From contig NZ_JACSQC010000002.1 in the NCBI RefSeq assembly GCF_014836875.1, positions 140,834-204,833 on the forward strand: a DNA stretch of 64,000 nucleotides, read 5' to 3'. The DNA comes from Arthrobacter pullicola (GTDB lineage Bacteria; Actinomycetota; Actinomycetes; Actinomycetales; Micrococcaceae). Under the pieces are notes generated by a model, which was not told where the DNA came from, ran no database searches, and saw nothing but the letters and a program-made list of their open reading frames with translations. The stretch's first letter is position 1; each line of letters opens with the position of its first letter. Below are positions 54,251 to 63,038 of the stretch, in pieces. Position numbers and translations under genes: made by a program.

Positions 54251-55429
54251 TCAGGCGATGGTGAAGTGGCGGTCCCCGAAGTAGACTGTGCTGCCGGTGG
54301 GAGCGAGCACCGGGCTGTGCGCTTCCAAGGCGACGTGGCGGCCGTCCGGAGCCACGACCGAGCTGCCGTTGGTGGAGTTCCGGTCCGTAACCCATAGCCC
54401 GGAGACGCCGTCCGCCTGCAGGTGCAGATGGGTTTTGGAGACCGACCGTCCCATATCGGCGAAGTCGATCAGCTGGTCGGCGCTCTCCCCAATCGCTGCC
54501 GCCGGATTGCGTCCCAGCAGTGCGGTCCCAGCGACACGTACCGTCGCGCCGTCGTCGAATGTCAGCAGGCGGCCGGTGCTTCGCGGACGGGAGACCACCC
54601 GGGTCATTTCGACGTCGTCCTCCTCATCACCCTGGTCCGGTGCAGGTCCGGCTGCTGCGGCAGGAGCTCCCAGCGCCGGAGCCGGGGAAGGTGCAGATCC
54701 GGGGGCAGCACCAGGTGCTGCCGCAGAAGCCGCCGCAGGTTCCGCCGCTGGACGGACAGGTGCGCCCGGAACGCTGCTGATCGGCACTGGACCCGCCGGT
54801 ACCTCGGCTGCCGGCACCCACCCCGTACGCTCCGGCGCAGGAAAGCCTGCCCCGATGCGCGCGGCAAGATCATCTGCCGGGGCAGCTGGAGCTGCTGCCG
54901 ACCGAACCGAAGCCGGGGCGTAAGCAGCAGCCGCCGCGGGTACCGAAGCGTCCGGCTGCTCCGGCCCGGGCGCACCGTGAATCCAGCGCCCGCCGGTAAC
55001 CAGCGGATCCCTGCCGGCCCGGATATCCACCATCAGGGTGCGGGCGGCTTTGTCATGCCAGCCCTGCCTCCGGTGAGGGTGATCCCACAGATTGGAAACG
55101 GTCAGGATCCAGGGGCCCACCACCGTGGCCGCGGAAACGAGCAGCAGCAGGTTACGCACCAGGACAGCAGGAAGGCCCGGTGCCTGGCCGTCCTCGTTCA
55201 CGGTCCGGAGGCTCAGCAGCCGGTTGCCCGGGGTCTGGCCGCTGCCTGCTTCCCAGAGCCAGGTCCACAGGAGATAAGCGGCTGCCCCCACCCCGCAGAA
55301 GATCAGGGCCAGCTGGCCCGGGACCCTCAGGACAACTAACGCCAGGACCAGAAGGGGAACACTGTCCACGGCACGGGCAGCCAGCCGCTGCCCGGCAGTA
55401 GCGTTCACAAGATTCGGGTTTGTTGCCAT
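54251..55429 (-). CDS. RDD membrane protein with FHA domain
   Basis: 392 residues. RDD domain with three membrane segments (QRLAARAVDSVPLLVLALVVL, then about 42-62 and 85-110); a Pro/Ala-rich linker from about 175 to 275; and a C-terminal FHA domain (VAGTALLGRNPAA, MGRSVSKTHLHLQ, VTDRNSTNGSSVV), with the phosphothreonine-binding GR, S-H and N residues present. It can bind phosphorylated partners at the membrane. It is last in the signalling series, 66 bp after the FHA-HTH gene. Confidence 0.87.
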   Translation of the reverse strand: MATNPNLVNATAGQRLAARAVDSVPLLVLALVVLRVPGQLALIFCGVGAAAYLLWTWLWEAGSGQTPGNRLLSLRTVNEDGQAPGLPAVLVRNLLLLVSAATVVGPWILTVSNLWDHPHRRQGWHDKAARTLMVDIRAGRDPLVTGGRWIHGAPGPEQPDASVPAAAAAYAPASVRSAAAPAAPADDLAARIGAGFPAPERTGWVPAAEVPAGPVPISSVPGAPVRPAAEPAAASAAAPGAAPGSAPSPAPALGAPAAAAGPAPDQGDEEDDVEMTRVVSRPRSTGRLLTFDDGATVRVAGTALLGRNPAAAIGESADQLIDFADMGRSVSKTHLHLQADGVSGLWVTDRNSTNGSSVVAPDGRHVALEAHSPVLAPTGSTVYFGDRHFTIA

Positions 55430-55495
55430 TACCTTCTTCGTTCCTAGCTGTATGGATTGCCGCTGCCGCCGGGCGCTGGAGCCGTCCCCGGGCCG

Positions 55496-56215
55496 CTAGC
55501 CTTCGGGTTCACCGCTCATCTGGTCGAGCAGTTCAAGATCTGCGGCCGTCACCAGCTGGGATGTCACGGCGTGCTCCACCAGGCGGGCACGGCGGTTCAC
55601 CGCCAGCTTCCCGGGTCCGCCCCGCAGCCCGGCCACGCCGACCCGGTCCAGCTTCTCGCACACGTTGTCCAGCTTGCGGTTGAACCGGGTCTGGGACCAG
55701 CCCAGCCGGGCGGCGGCGTCGGCCGATGTCGGCAGGGCACTGTAGCCAGTACCGTCGCGCCGCAGCAAGGGCTCAGCCAGTGCCACGATCACCGCCCGCT
55801 GCGACTCGGTGAAAATTACCGGGCCAATAGTTGTTTCCCCCGATCCGGAGCCGTCCAGGGGGTCCTGGCGGAAGGCGGGGGTCTTGAGGTGGACGTCGAA
55901 TTCATAGGTGGTGGGACCTGCGGTGAAGATGACCCTGGTCTGCTCGAAGACCAATGGGATCCTGGCGCCGGGAGCCACCCAGGCCTGCATGCCCCCGGTG
56001 GAATCGGAAATGGTCGCGGAGATGCGGCTGCCAATGTTCGTCAGCCACCAGATCGCATGCTCCTGGGAAATCGTCAGGAACTGCCGGTGGAGGTAGGGAT
56101 TGTCATCGATCGCCAGATCCCCTTCACGTCCGATCCGGAACACCGTTCCGTCATCGGGTTCGTGCCATTCCCCACTGAAGTCGATCGCAAGATCCCCCAA
56201 GATCCTTCTCCTCAT
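55496..56215 (-). CDS. FHA domain protein with C-terminal helix-turn-helix
   Basis: 239 residues. N-terminal FHA-like fold (FRIGREGDLAIDDNPYLHRQFLTI, with W-W-LTN-IGSR in place of the usual NGT), then a winged-helix segment (FTESQRAVIVALAEPLLRR, ADAAARLGWSQTRFNRKLDNVCEKL) typical of FHA-linked DNA binding. It may turn kinase output into transcription. GGAG lies 9 bp before the ATG. It is separated from the kinase gene by 147 bp. Confidence 0.82.
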   Translation of the reverse strand: MRRRILGDLAIDFSGEWHEPDDGTVFRIGREGDLAIDDNPYLHRQFLTISQEHAIWWLTNIGSRISATISDSTGGMQAWVAPGARIPLVFEQTRVIFTAGPTTYEFDVHLKTPAFRQDPLDGSGSGETTIGPVIFTESQRAVIVALAEPLLRRDGTGYSALPTSADAAARLGWSQTRFNRKLDNVCEKLDRVGVAGLRGGPGKLAVNRRARLVEHAVTSQLVTAADLELLDQMSGEPEG

Positions 56216-56362
56216 TTAATATTTCTCCGGCATTGGTCCGGCAGCTGCCGGTCCGGCGCCCGCTGCGGTCGGGTGCCGGCTTACGGAACAGCGGTGTCCC
56301 GGCTGCTCATCAGGCTTATTATGTCCCATCCGGAAGCGTCCCGCGGCAGGGACCATAATCGC

Positions 56363-58042
56363 CTAGCCGGTGCAGGCCGCCACCGGTTCAGAGGCGCGTC
56401 CGTTGGAACGCGCCACCTGGACCTCGATGCAGGCTTGTCCGCCGGCCGCTGGAAGGACTGCCTGCGGTTCCGCGGTCCGGACCAGTTCCCCCTGGCTGGT
56501 GGCGGTGACGCTGCGCCACAGGTAGATGTCGCCTTCCTGCGGCTCCGGGTTGGTCCAGGTGAACACGGTTTCTCCGGCCTCCTGCGTTCCGCGAAGGCCG
56601 GAGGGCGGCGCTACCGCTCCGTCGAGTCCGCCCAGGGCGTTCGACGGCGGCTGGGTGGGTGCCGGTGCGGCTTGCCGCGGAGCATCGCCGCGCGGGAGGA
56701 AAACCGCCAGCAGCACTATCGCCAGGACAACAACGACGGCGGCGCCGGCCAGTACGCGGCTGCGGCGGCGGCGCAGGGCCGTTGCCTCCGGCGTCGGGGA
56801 CTCCAGCGCCGGATCTCCGGCACGCTGGGCCGCCTCCGGCGCCGGGCTTCCCGGTGCTGGTAACGGTGTTGGACCATTCGAGGCCAGCCCGGCAGCAGGT
56901 TCGGACCGTCCCTGCTTCCCGGATGTCAGGGTCCCGGCTTCCGGGGCAGTGGGCCGCAGAACAGTACCCTGCGGCCATTCCTCCGGCAGGAGTCCTCCCC
57001 CGGTATTCCCTCCGGTTTTGCCGGTCTCCGGCCGGGCATCAGGCCCGGCGAGCAGATGCTGGGCGCCCCTGAGGGTGGGCGGGAACGTTGTGGCGGACGG
57101 GTCGATTGAAACGACGCGTCGTACCCGGGTCTTGTCCTCGTCCTCATCCTCCGCCGGGGTTTGCCGCCCGGAGTCCTCCAAGACGGCGAACTCCGTAACA
57201 GCGAGGTTCAGTTCAGTTTGGGTGCGCTGCAGTGCCAGGGCGAAGGCGTAGGCGGACGAGTACCGGGAATCTGCGGACTTGGCCATGGCCGTGGCGAGCG
57301 CCAGCTCCAGCGACTCGGGCACGTCGCTGCGCCCGGTTGGCCGGAGCGGCTCAGAGATGATCCGGTCCAGCAGGTCCCGCTGGGTGTTGCCCCGGCCCGG
57401 CCGCATAAACGGCGAGCGCCCGGCAAGCAGGGTGTAAAGCGTGGCGCCGAGGGCGTAGATGTCCGCCCGGACCCCGTCGACGCGGGCGCCGGTGAGGGCT
57501 TCGGGCGGTGACCAGGGGATGGACATCCCCAGGTGTTCGTCGTCTTCGGCGTCCATGGTGCCGGAGATCCCGAAGTCGGTGAGGGCCGGCCGGTTGTAAT
57601 CAGTGGTCAGGATGTTGGCGGGTTTGATATCGCGGTGCGCAATCCCGGCCCGGTGCGCGGTTTCGACGGCGGATGCCACCTGGATTCCAACCGCGAGGAC
57701 CTCGGAGAGCGGCAGCCCTCCCTGCCGGTACCGGGCATCCAGGCTGGGCCGGGAGCAGTACTCCATGGCCAGGTAGGAGCGGCCTTCCGCGGTGATGTCA
57801 GCCTCGTAGATGGTGACGATATAGGGGTGGCTGGACAGCTGGGCCATCAGGTTGGCTTCAGCCTCGAAACTGGCCCGGGACGCTTCGGTGCGCAGGTCGG
57901 AGAGCAGGACCTTGACTGCTACCCGCCGGCGGGGCCTGTCCTGTTCATAGAGGTAGACGTCAGCGAAGCCGCCCGATCCCAGATGCTCCAGGAACCGGAA
58001 CCCGGGAATCCGGGGCGGCGGAGCGGGTGGCCGTTTCTTCAT
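56363..58042 (-). CDS. PknB-type membrane Ser/Thr protein kinase
   Basis: 559 residues. Kinase domain about 12-275: Gly loop LGSGGFADVYLY, catalytic Lys in RRVAVKVLL, HRDIKPANIL, DFGISG and PPEAL; all key residues are present, so it should be active. A disordered linker holds several Thr-rich stretches, then a membrane helix at about 435-458. An extracytoplasmic Fn3-like domain (TVFTWTNPEPQEGDIYLW) ends the protein in place of PASTA repeats. Its ATG overlaps the FHA gene by 4 bp. Confidence 0.93.
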   Translation of the reverse strand: MKKRPPAPPPRIPGFRFLEHLGSGGFADVYLYEQDRPRRRVAVKVLLSDLRTEASRASFEAEANLMAQLSSHPYIVTIYEADITAEGRSYLAMEYCSRPSLDARYRQGGLPLSEVLAVGIQVASAVETAHRAGIAHRDIKPANILTTDYNRPALTDFGISGTMDAEDDEHLGMSIPWSPPEALTGARVDGVRADIYALGATLYTLLAGRSPFMRPGRGNTQRDLLDRIISEPLRPTGRSDVPESLELALATAMAKSADSRYSSAYAFALALQRTQTELNLAVTEFAVLEDSGRQTPAEDEDEDKTRVRRVVSIDPSATTFPPTLRGAQHLLAGPDARPETGKTGGNTGGGLLPEEWPQGTVLRPTAPEAGTLTSGKQGRSEPAAGLASNGPTPLPAPGSPAPEAAQRAGDPALESPTPEATALRRRRSRVLAGAAVVVVLAIVLLAVFLPRGDAPRQAAPAPTQPPSNALGGLDGAVAPPSGLRGTQEAGETVFTWTNPEPQEGDIYLWRSVTATSQGELVRTAEPQAVLPAAGGQACIEVQVARSNGRASEPVAACTG

Positions 58043-59541
58043 GCCAGTCCCTCGAAGCGGATCGAGACGTTGTCACCCAGCTCGGCTGTGTCGCCGTCCA
58101 ATAGAATCGCAGCTTCGCCCTGCGCGAGGCGGCGGGGCAGCTGCCCTTCCCGGATCAGCACCGTTCCGTTGGTGGAAAACAGGTCCCGGAGCATCACGTG
58201 CCAGCCCTCCAGCCGGATTTCGGCATGCGATCGGGAAATGTCGCCGCTTTCACTCGGCACCTGGACCATCCTGGGCAGCTCCGATCCCTGGACCCGCGAA
58301 GCGGAGGGCTGCCTGCCGATGATGACGTTGCGGTCGAGTTCGTACACCGGGCCCGTGGACAGCCGCATGGTCCCCAGGCTCGGCCGCGGTGCCGGCCGGG
58401 GAACACCTGTAATTACTGCCCCGCAGGCCGGGCAGGTGGCTGCCGTCGGTGGGTTCACATGCCCGTTGGGGCACTTCCGGGCCAGGACTGTTTGGCCGGT
58501 GTCGGTTGCAGGGGCTTTTCCGGGCCCGGCCGGAGAGGACACGCCAGCGCCGGACACAGCTGTTCCAGCCGGTGACGAGCGGATGGTTGCAGTGTCCTCT
58601 GCCTCATCGGCGTTGGTGTTGTCCGGCTGCGGGGTTCCAGGCAGCGCGGTGCCGGGCTGGGGCTTGAACCCCATGATCGTGTCACCGTCATGGTCATCGG
58701 AAACCGGAGGCAGGGTTTCCGTCGGCTCGCCCTCATCCGCGGCTGCCCGGGAGCCCGCCAGCGGCACGTCTGCCGAGGACACAGGCGGAGGCGTGAGTTT
58801 GAGCCACGGCACGGCATCGCTCAGGTCAGGGGCAGCGGAACGCGGTGCGGCCTGGTTCGATTCCCCGGTTCGCAGCGGGACCTCAGCGGTGGGCGGAACA
58901 GCCGCGGGCGGAACAGCGGCCGCGGCGGCGGATGACGTGCCGGCGGGAACGGCCGGGGGTACGGCGGCAGCTGGCGCTTGGCGGGGCGCGGCTTCCGGGG
59001 GCACGGCTGACGGAGCAGCCGGGGGTGCCGGGGGCACAGCTGCGGGGGCAGTGGGAGCCGCCGCAGAACCGCTGCGGGCGGCGCCGAGGTCGATCTCGAG
59101 CTGCGAAACGCTGGCCATACCGTCCCGCAGCGTCAGCAGCAGCGGCGGGCCAGGCAGCGGGTTACCGGCGTCGTCCGCTGTATCGGTGACCTTCAGGACC
59201 GCGTGCCCGGCAGCGGGCAGGACCTGCTCGCTCCAGGTGCGCAGGTGCTGCCCGGAGACCGCGGTGTTGCCGTCAGCGCTGGTAAGTTCCAGCGGTCCGC
59301 GCAGCAGTACGTGAGCCCGGCCGTCCACGGACACCAGTCCAAAGGGCGGCAACTGGCTCAACGAACCGGCCATCCCCCCGGTAATGGCTTCGAAGACGGC
59401 GTCCAGCGACGCATCGCCGGACAGGGCATCCCAGACGTCATCCACCCGGGCTTGTCCGCTGTCCGGAGGCAGCAGCACAAGGCGGGAATTCCGTGCCAGG
59501 GCAATCCAGGCCCCGGGGCGGTACCGCAGGCCTTCCATCAC
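58039..59541 (-). CDS. FHA domain and zinc-ribbon protein
   Basis: 500 residues: an N-terminal domain of unknown type (about 1-145), a 220-residue Pro/Ala-rich linker, a zinc ribbon CPNGHVNPPTAATCPACG near 365, and a C-terminal FHA domain (RNVIIGRQPSA, SGDISRSHAEIRL, DLFSTNGTVL) with all binding residues. It has no membrane segment. It sits between phosphatase and kinase genes with 4-bp overlaps at both ends, so the three are made together and probably act together. Confidence 0.87.
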   Translation of the reverse strand: MMEGLRYRPGAWIALARNSRLVLLPPDSGQARVDDVWDALSGDASLDAVFEAITGGMAGSLSQLPPFGLVSVDGRAHVLLRGPLELTSADGNTAVSGQHLRTWSEQVLPAAGHAVLKVTDTADDAGNPLPGPPLLLTLRDGMASVSQLEIDLGAARSGSAAAPTAPAAVPPAPPAAPSAVPPEAAPRQAPAAAVPPAVPAGTSSAAAAAVPPAAVPPTAEVPLRTGESNQAAPRSAAPDLSDAVPWLKLTPPPVSSADVPLAGSRAAADEGEPTETLPPVSDDHDGDTIMGFKPQPGTALPGTPQPDNTNADEAEDTATIRSSPAGTAVSGAGVSSPAGPGKAPATDTGQTVLARKCPNGHVNPPTAATCPACGAVITGVPRPAPRPSLGTMRLSTGPVYELDRNVIIGRQPSASRVQGSELPRMVQVPSESGDISRSHAEIRLEGWHVMLRDLFSTNGTVLIREGQLPRRLAQGEAAILLDGDTAELGDNVSIRFEGLA

Positions 59542-60422
59542 CGGCCGTTTTCAGCCGTTTCCGGGGCCGGTGCAGGCTCGGGCGTCACCGGTCCGGAGGC
59601 ATCCGCCGCCAGTGGTTCCCGTGTGGCCAGTCCGGGCAGCGTGATCGCCCCGGAGTCCGGGTTGCTGGCTCCGGATTCGGCGTCAATCACCAGCACTGTC
59701 ACGTTGTCCCGGCCGCCGGCGCGCAGTGCAGCCTGGACCAGCGCCGCACAGGCGTCCTGCGGATTGGGTACGGCGGAGAGAATCTGGAAGATGTGGCCGT
59801 CGCTGACTTCGCCGGTCAATCCGTCGGAGCAGACCAGCAGCCGGTCACCGGGTTCCACCGGAATGAGCCAGAAATCCGCGCTGGTGTCATTGCCCGTGCC
59901 CAGTGCACGGGTCACCACGTGGCGGCGTGGATGGATCAGTGCCTCATCCGGGGTGATCTGGCCGAGGTCCACGAGTTCTTGGACCTCACTGTGATCCACC
60001 GTGACCTGCTCCAGGACACCGCGGGACAGCCGGTAGGTACGGGAGTCTCCCACGTTGAAGACCAGCCAGTAGGGCTGGGAATCTTCCTGGACCAGCACTG
60101 CCCCGGTCAGGGTGGTACCGGCACGTCCGCCGGTTTCCTCACGGATCTGGCGGTCCGCTTTGGCCAGCAGTTCCTCCACCTCGGCGGCCGGAACCTCAGG
60201 CAGGTGCTCTCCGACGATCCGGGAGTCGCCCAGGGTCCGCACGCAGATGCTGCTGGCAACCTCGCCCGCTTCGTGTCCGCCCATACCGTCTGCGACGGCG
60301 AAGATCGGATCCGCGGCGATCAGCGAATCCTCATTCAGTTCACGTCTCAGGCCGCGGTCAGAGGCATAGCCGAAGACCGCCTGGAGTTCCAACGCCTCAG
60401 CTGTCGTTTCGTCGGAGTTCAT
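59538..60422 (-). CDS. PP2C-type Ser/Thr phosphatase
   Basis: 294 residues with the full metal site: NEDSLI, AVADGMGGHEAGE, LLVCSDGLTGEV and GGRDNVTVLVID. It is the PstP type but soluble: the membrane helix and extracellular part of PstP are absent. It should reverse phosphorylation by the kinase encoded two genes downstream. Its own promoter probably lies in the 144 bp upstream, where TAGGGT and an AT-richer stretch occur. Confidence 0.93.
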   Translation of the reverse strand: MNSDETTAEALELQAVFGYASDRGLRRELNEDSLIAADPIFAVADGMGGHEAGEVASSICVRTLGDSRIVGEHLPEVPAAEVEELLAKADRQIREETGGRAGTTLTGAVLVQEDSQPYWLVFNVGDSRTYRLSRGVLEQVTVDHSEVQELVDLGQITPDEALIHPRRHVVTRALGTGNDTSADFWLIPVEPGDRLLVCSDGLTGEVSDGHIFQILSAVPNPQDACAALVQAALRAGGRDNVTVLVIDAESGASNPDSGAITLPGLATREPLAADASGPVTPEPAPAPETAENGR

Positions 60423-60566
60423 TCACGCCCTATCCGGAAGCTGCACTGTCATGATGCGGCTGTAGTGATGTGCCTAACCTTCTCACCCATTACCCTAACG
60501 GACCGTCCCCTCATCAGCAGTGCTGCGGCGCCGGGTCAGGGCGGAAAAACCTGCGCGCCGGCTGGG

Positions 60567-63038
60567 TCACTTCCCAGCAGCCCGTGTCCCGCGCGGCCGG
60601 CCGGGGCCGGGCCGGTCTTCCCGGCGGCCGGCGCGGCGCCGATCGGTTCGCCGGTCCAGCCGGAGGGAGCGCAGCGAGTACCTGGCCCGCTGGCGCTGCC
60701 AGAAGCCCACAGAACCGTCCAGCTGGGCACGCAGCTTTTCCACCTCGCTCCAGTACGCCTGGACTTCTTCTTCGGCAGGGTCCCCGGGACCGAAGACTCC
60801 GGCATCCGCCCGGCGGGCCAGGACGGAGGTGGTTTCCGCTTCGGAAGGGAACGCCTTGCCCAGCACGGCGGCATCCTCCCTGCGGGTTTGCCGTCCGGTC
60901 AGCAGGACACCGTGGTCCGCGGCGGAACTGAGCACCTCTCGCCAGCCGCCGGCCACACGCTGTGCGGGTCCTCCGGTGTTCCGCCGTCGTTTCCTCCGCC
61001 GCCGCTTGAGCAGCAGGATCACCAGGAGCGGACCGAACAGCACCACCAGGGGCAGGGACGCCACGGCCAGCACCCGCAGCAGCCCCGAGACGGTCTGCCA
61101 GAGATCATCCTCCTTCTGCTCCGCGTCCTGTGGGTCGGCGGCAGTGTCCGGCGGGAGTTCAGCCGGTTCCTGCGGCGGCGGGGGCGGCTGCAGGACCTGC
61201 GGTTTCGGCGTGGATTTGGGCTGCTGCTGCGGCGGGACCGGTTCATTGTCCTCGTCCGGGGTGGGGAAGAACGGCACCCAGCCCACCCGGTCGAATTCGA
61301 TCTCGACCCAGGCATGCACATCGTCGCCGGTGATCTCAATCTTCTCCGGCGCCGTGCCGAGGTCTTCCCAGTCCGGGTAGAAACCCATCACCACCCGGGC
61401 GGGAATGCCCAGCTTCCGGGCCATCAGCGCCATGGCCACGGCGTACTGCTCGTCATCCCCGACCATCTGCTCGGCATCAAGCAGGCGCACCATCCGGGCG
61501 GCACCGTGGCCGGGAAGGGACGGGGTCTCCCCGTCCTTGCCGTTGCTGAAGTACCCCTCCGTGGCGAGGATCTGCTGCAGCCGCCGCACCCGCTGGATAG
61601 GAGTGGTCTCCTCCCCCGCATATTCGGTGGCTTTGGCACCAATGATCGGCGGCTCGCCCTGCAGCCGCGGCTGCACCGAGTCGGCAAAACCGTACTGAGC
61701 CAGCTGCGCGTCGTCGTACTCCTCGGGGAACAGCACCCGGGTTTCATAGGTGTCGCCCTCACCCACCCCGGCGGCGGTCAGCAGCGTGGCGGACCCGGCG
61801 TCGTAATACAGGCCGCCGGCGATGTCCTGCCCGCGGTCACCGGTGGTGCGCAGCGCCTGGACCTCGCCGCCGGCCGGCAGCCACACACCGTTGTAACCGC
61901 TCAGGGAGAACCTCAGGGTAGCCTCGGTGCCCCGCGCAGAATCCGGGGCACCGCCGAGCGTTCCGGCATCCCCCACCCGGGCATATCCGCCCTCCGACTG
62001 CGTACTCACGTCATAGACCACGCCGTCGTAAGCGTCCATGGCCGCGAGCCGGACCCGCTGGCCCTGGGGCAGTCCTTCCACGGTGAACAGCGGAGTATCC
62101 GCGTTGTCTTTGACGTAGCGCCGGAAGTCGGTGAGCGGACTGGGGTAGTTGAACAGATCAACGGGAGGTTCGACGGCGTCGCGCAGCACCCTGCGCTCCG
62201 CGTCCACCCCGAGCAGCGGAGCGGCAACCAGCGATAAAGCGGCCGCACCGGCCAGAACCGCGGCGCCGTACGCTGTCCGCCGGATCCGGGCTGCCCGTGC
62301 CGGTGCACTGTCCAGGACGATCGATCCCGCGGCGCCGGCGGCCGCCTCCGCTCCGACAGCACCTCCCGTTGCCGCGCGGCGCTGCGCGGACCGGCGGCGG
62401 TAGGCCAGGAAGGCCAGGAGCCCGGCGGCGAGCAGGATCGCCCGGAACCCGGGCAGCGGGGCCTGCTTGGTGCCGAAGGCGATGCCGGCGGCGAACAGTG
62501 CCAGCACCGGCACGGCTGGCCAGTACGGCCGGCGGACCCGCCAGCACAGCAGTCCGGCAGCCAGCGCGCAGGCCAGACTGAGCAGGAGCGGAACCACCAG
62601 CATCCCGCCGGCCGTGCCCACCGGAGCAGCGACGGTCAGCAGGTCCTTCCAGGCGAACACCACGCCGAAAACCAGCACGCGCAGGGAAGCGAAGGTGGGC
62701 AGCACCCCTCCGGCGGACTCCACCGGAGCCGCCAGTGCCGAACCGAGCACCAGGTAGGTTCCTGCTGCCGCTCCGGCCGTTGTCCAGGCTCCCCAGCCGC
62801 GCAGGGTGGACGCGCCAGCCAGCAGCAGGCCCAGCACAATGCCCCCGATCCCGGCCACGAGGTAGCGCGGATCGGAGCCGAAGGTGGGCCCGAAGCCCAG
62901 CAGCCCGGCCAGGAGGAGCAGGGCCAGCGCGGCGGCTTCCAGTCCTGGCCGCAGCAGGGCCGGTCCCAGCAGGGTTGGGGCGGGAACCTTTGGACCGGTT
63001 TGGCGGGCGCGGTCCCGGCGGGGGGCGTCGACGCTCAT
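60567..63038 (-). CDS. TgpA-like DUF3488/transglutaminase-fold membrane protein
   Basis: 823 residues. Six or seven membrane segments in the first 220 residues, then an extracytoplasmic transglutaminase-like domain, a membrane helix at about 650-675 and a basic cytoplasmic tail. The His (DDVHAWVEIEF) and the downstream Asp region (PTPDED) are kept, but the usual GxC of the catalytic Cys reads GDDEQYAVAMALMAR (about 526-528), so the nucleophile is Asp. It may have a changed or no enzymatic activity. It overlaps the DUF58 gene by 4 bp (ATGA), the usual partner order. Confidence 0.88.
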   Translation of the reverse strand: MSVDAPRRDRARQTGPKVPAPTLLGPALLRPGLEAAALALLLLAGLLGFGPTFGSDPRYLVAGIGGIVLGLLLAGASTLRGWGAWTTAGAAAGTYLVLGSALAAPVESAGGVLPTFASLRVLVFGVVFAWKDLLTVAAPVGTAGGMLVVPLLLSLACALAAGLLCWRVRRPYWPAVPVLALFAAGIAFGTKQAPLPGFRAILLAAGLLAFLAYRRRSAQRRAATGGAVGAEAAAGAAGSIVLDSAPARAARIRRTAYGAAVLAGAAALSLVAAPLLGVDAERRVLRDAVEPPVDLFNYPSPLTDFRRYVKDNADTPLFTVEGLPQGQRVRLAAMDAYDGVVYDVSTQSEGGYARVGDAGTLGGAPDSARGTEATLRFSLSGYNGVWLPAGGEVQALRTTGDRGQDIAGGLYYDAGSATLLTAAGVGEGDTYETRVLFPEEYDDAQLAQYGFADSVQPRLQGEPPIIGAKATEYAGEETTPIQRVRRLQQILATEGYFSNGKDGETPSLPGHGAARMVRLLDAEQMVGDDEQYAVAMALMARKLGIPARVVMGFYPDWEDLGTAPEKIEITGDDVHAWVEIEFDRVGWVPFFPTPDEDNEPVPPQQQPKSTPKPQVLQPPPPPQEPAELPPDTAADPQDAEQKEDDLWQTVSGLLRVLAVASLPLVVLFGPLLVILLLKRRRRKRRRNTGGPAQRVAGGWREVLSSAADHGVLLTGRQTRREDAAVLGKAFPSEAETTSVLARRADAGVFGPGDPAEEEVQAYWSEVEKLRAQLDGSVGFWQRQRARYSLRSLRLDRRTDRRRAGRREDRPGPGRPRGTRAAGK

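Noticed and set aside
59493-62237. 914-residue plus-strand frame across the PP2C and TgpA-like genes
   Set aside because: It crosses two well-supported minus-strand genes and the gap between them; no motif in the translation.
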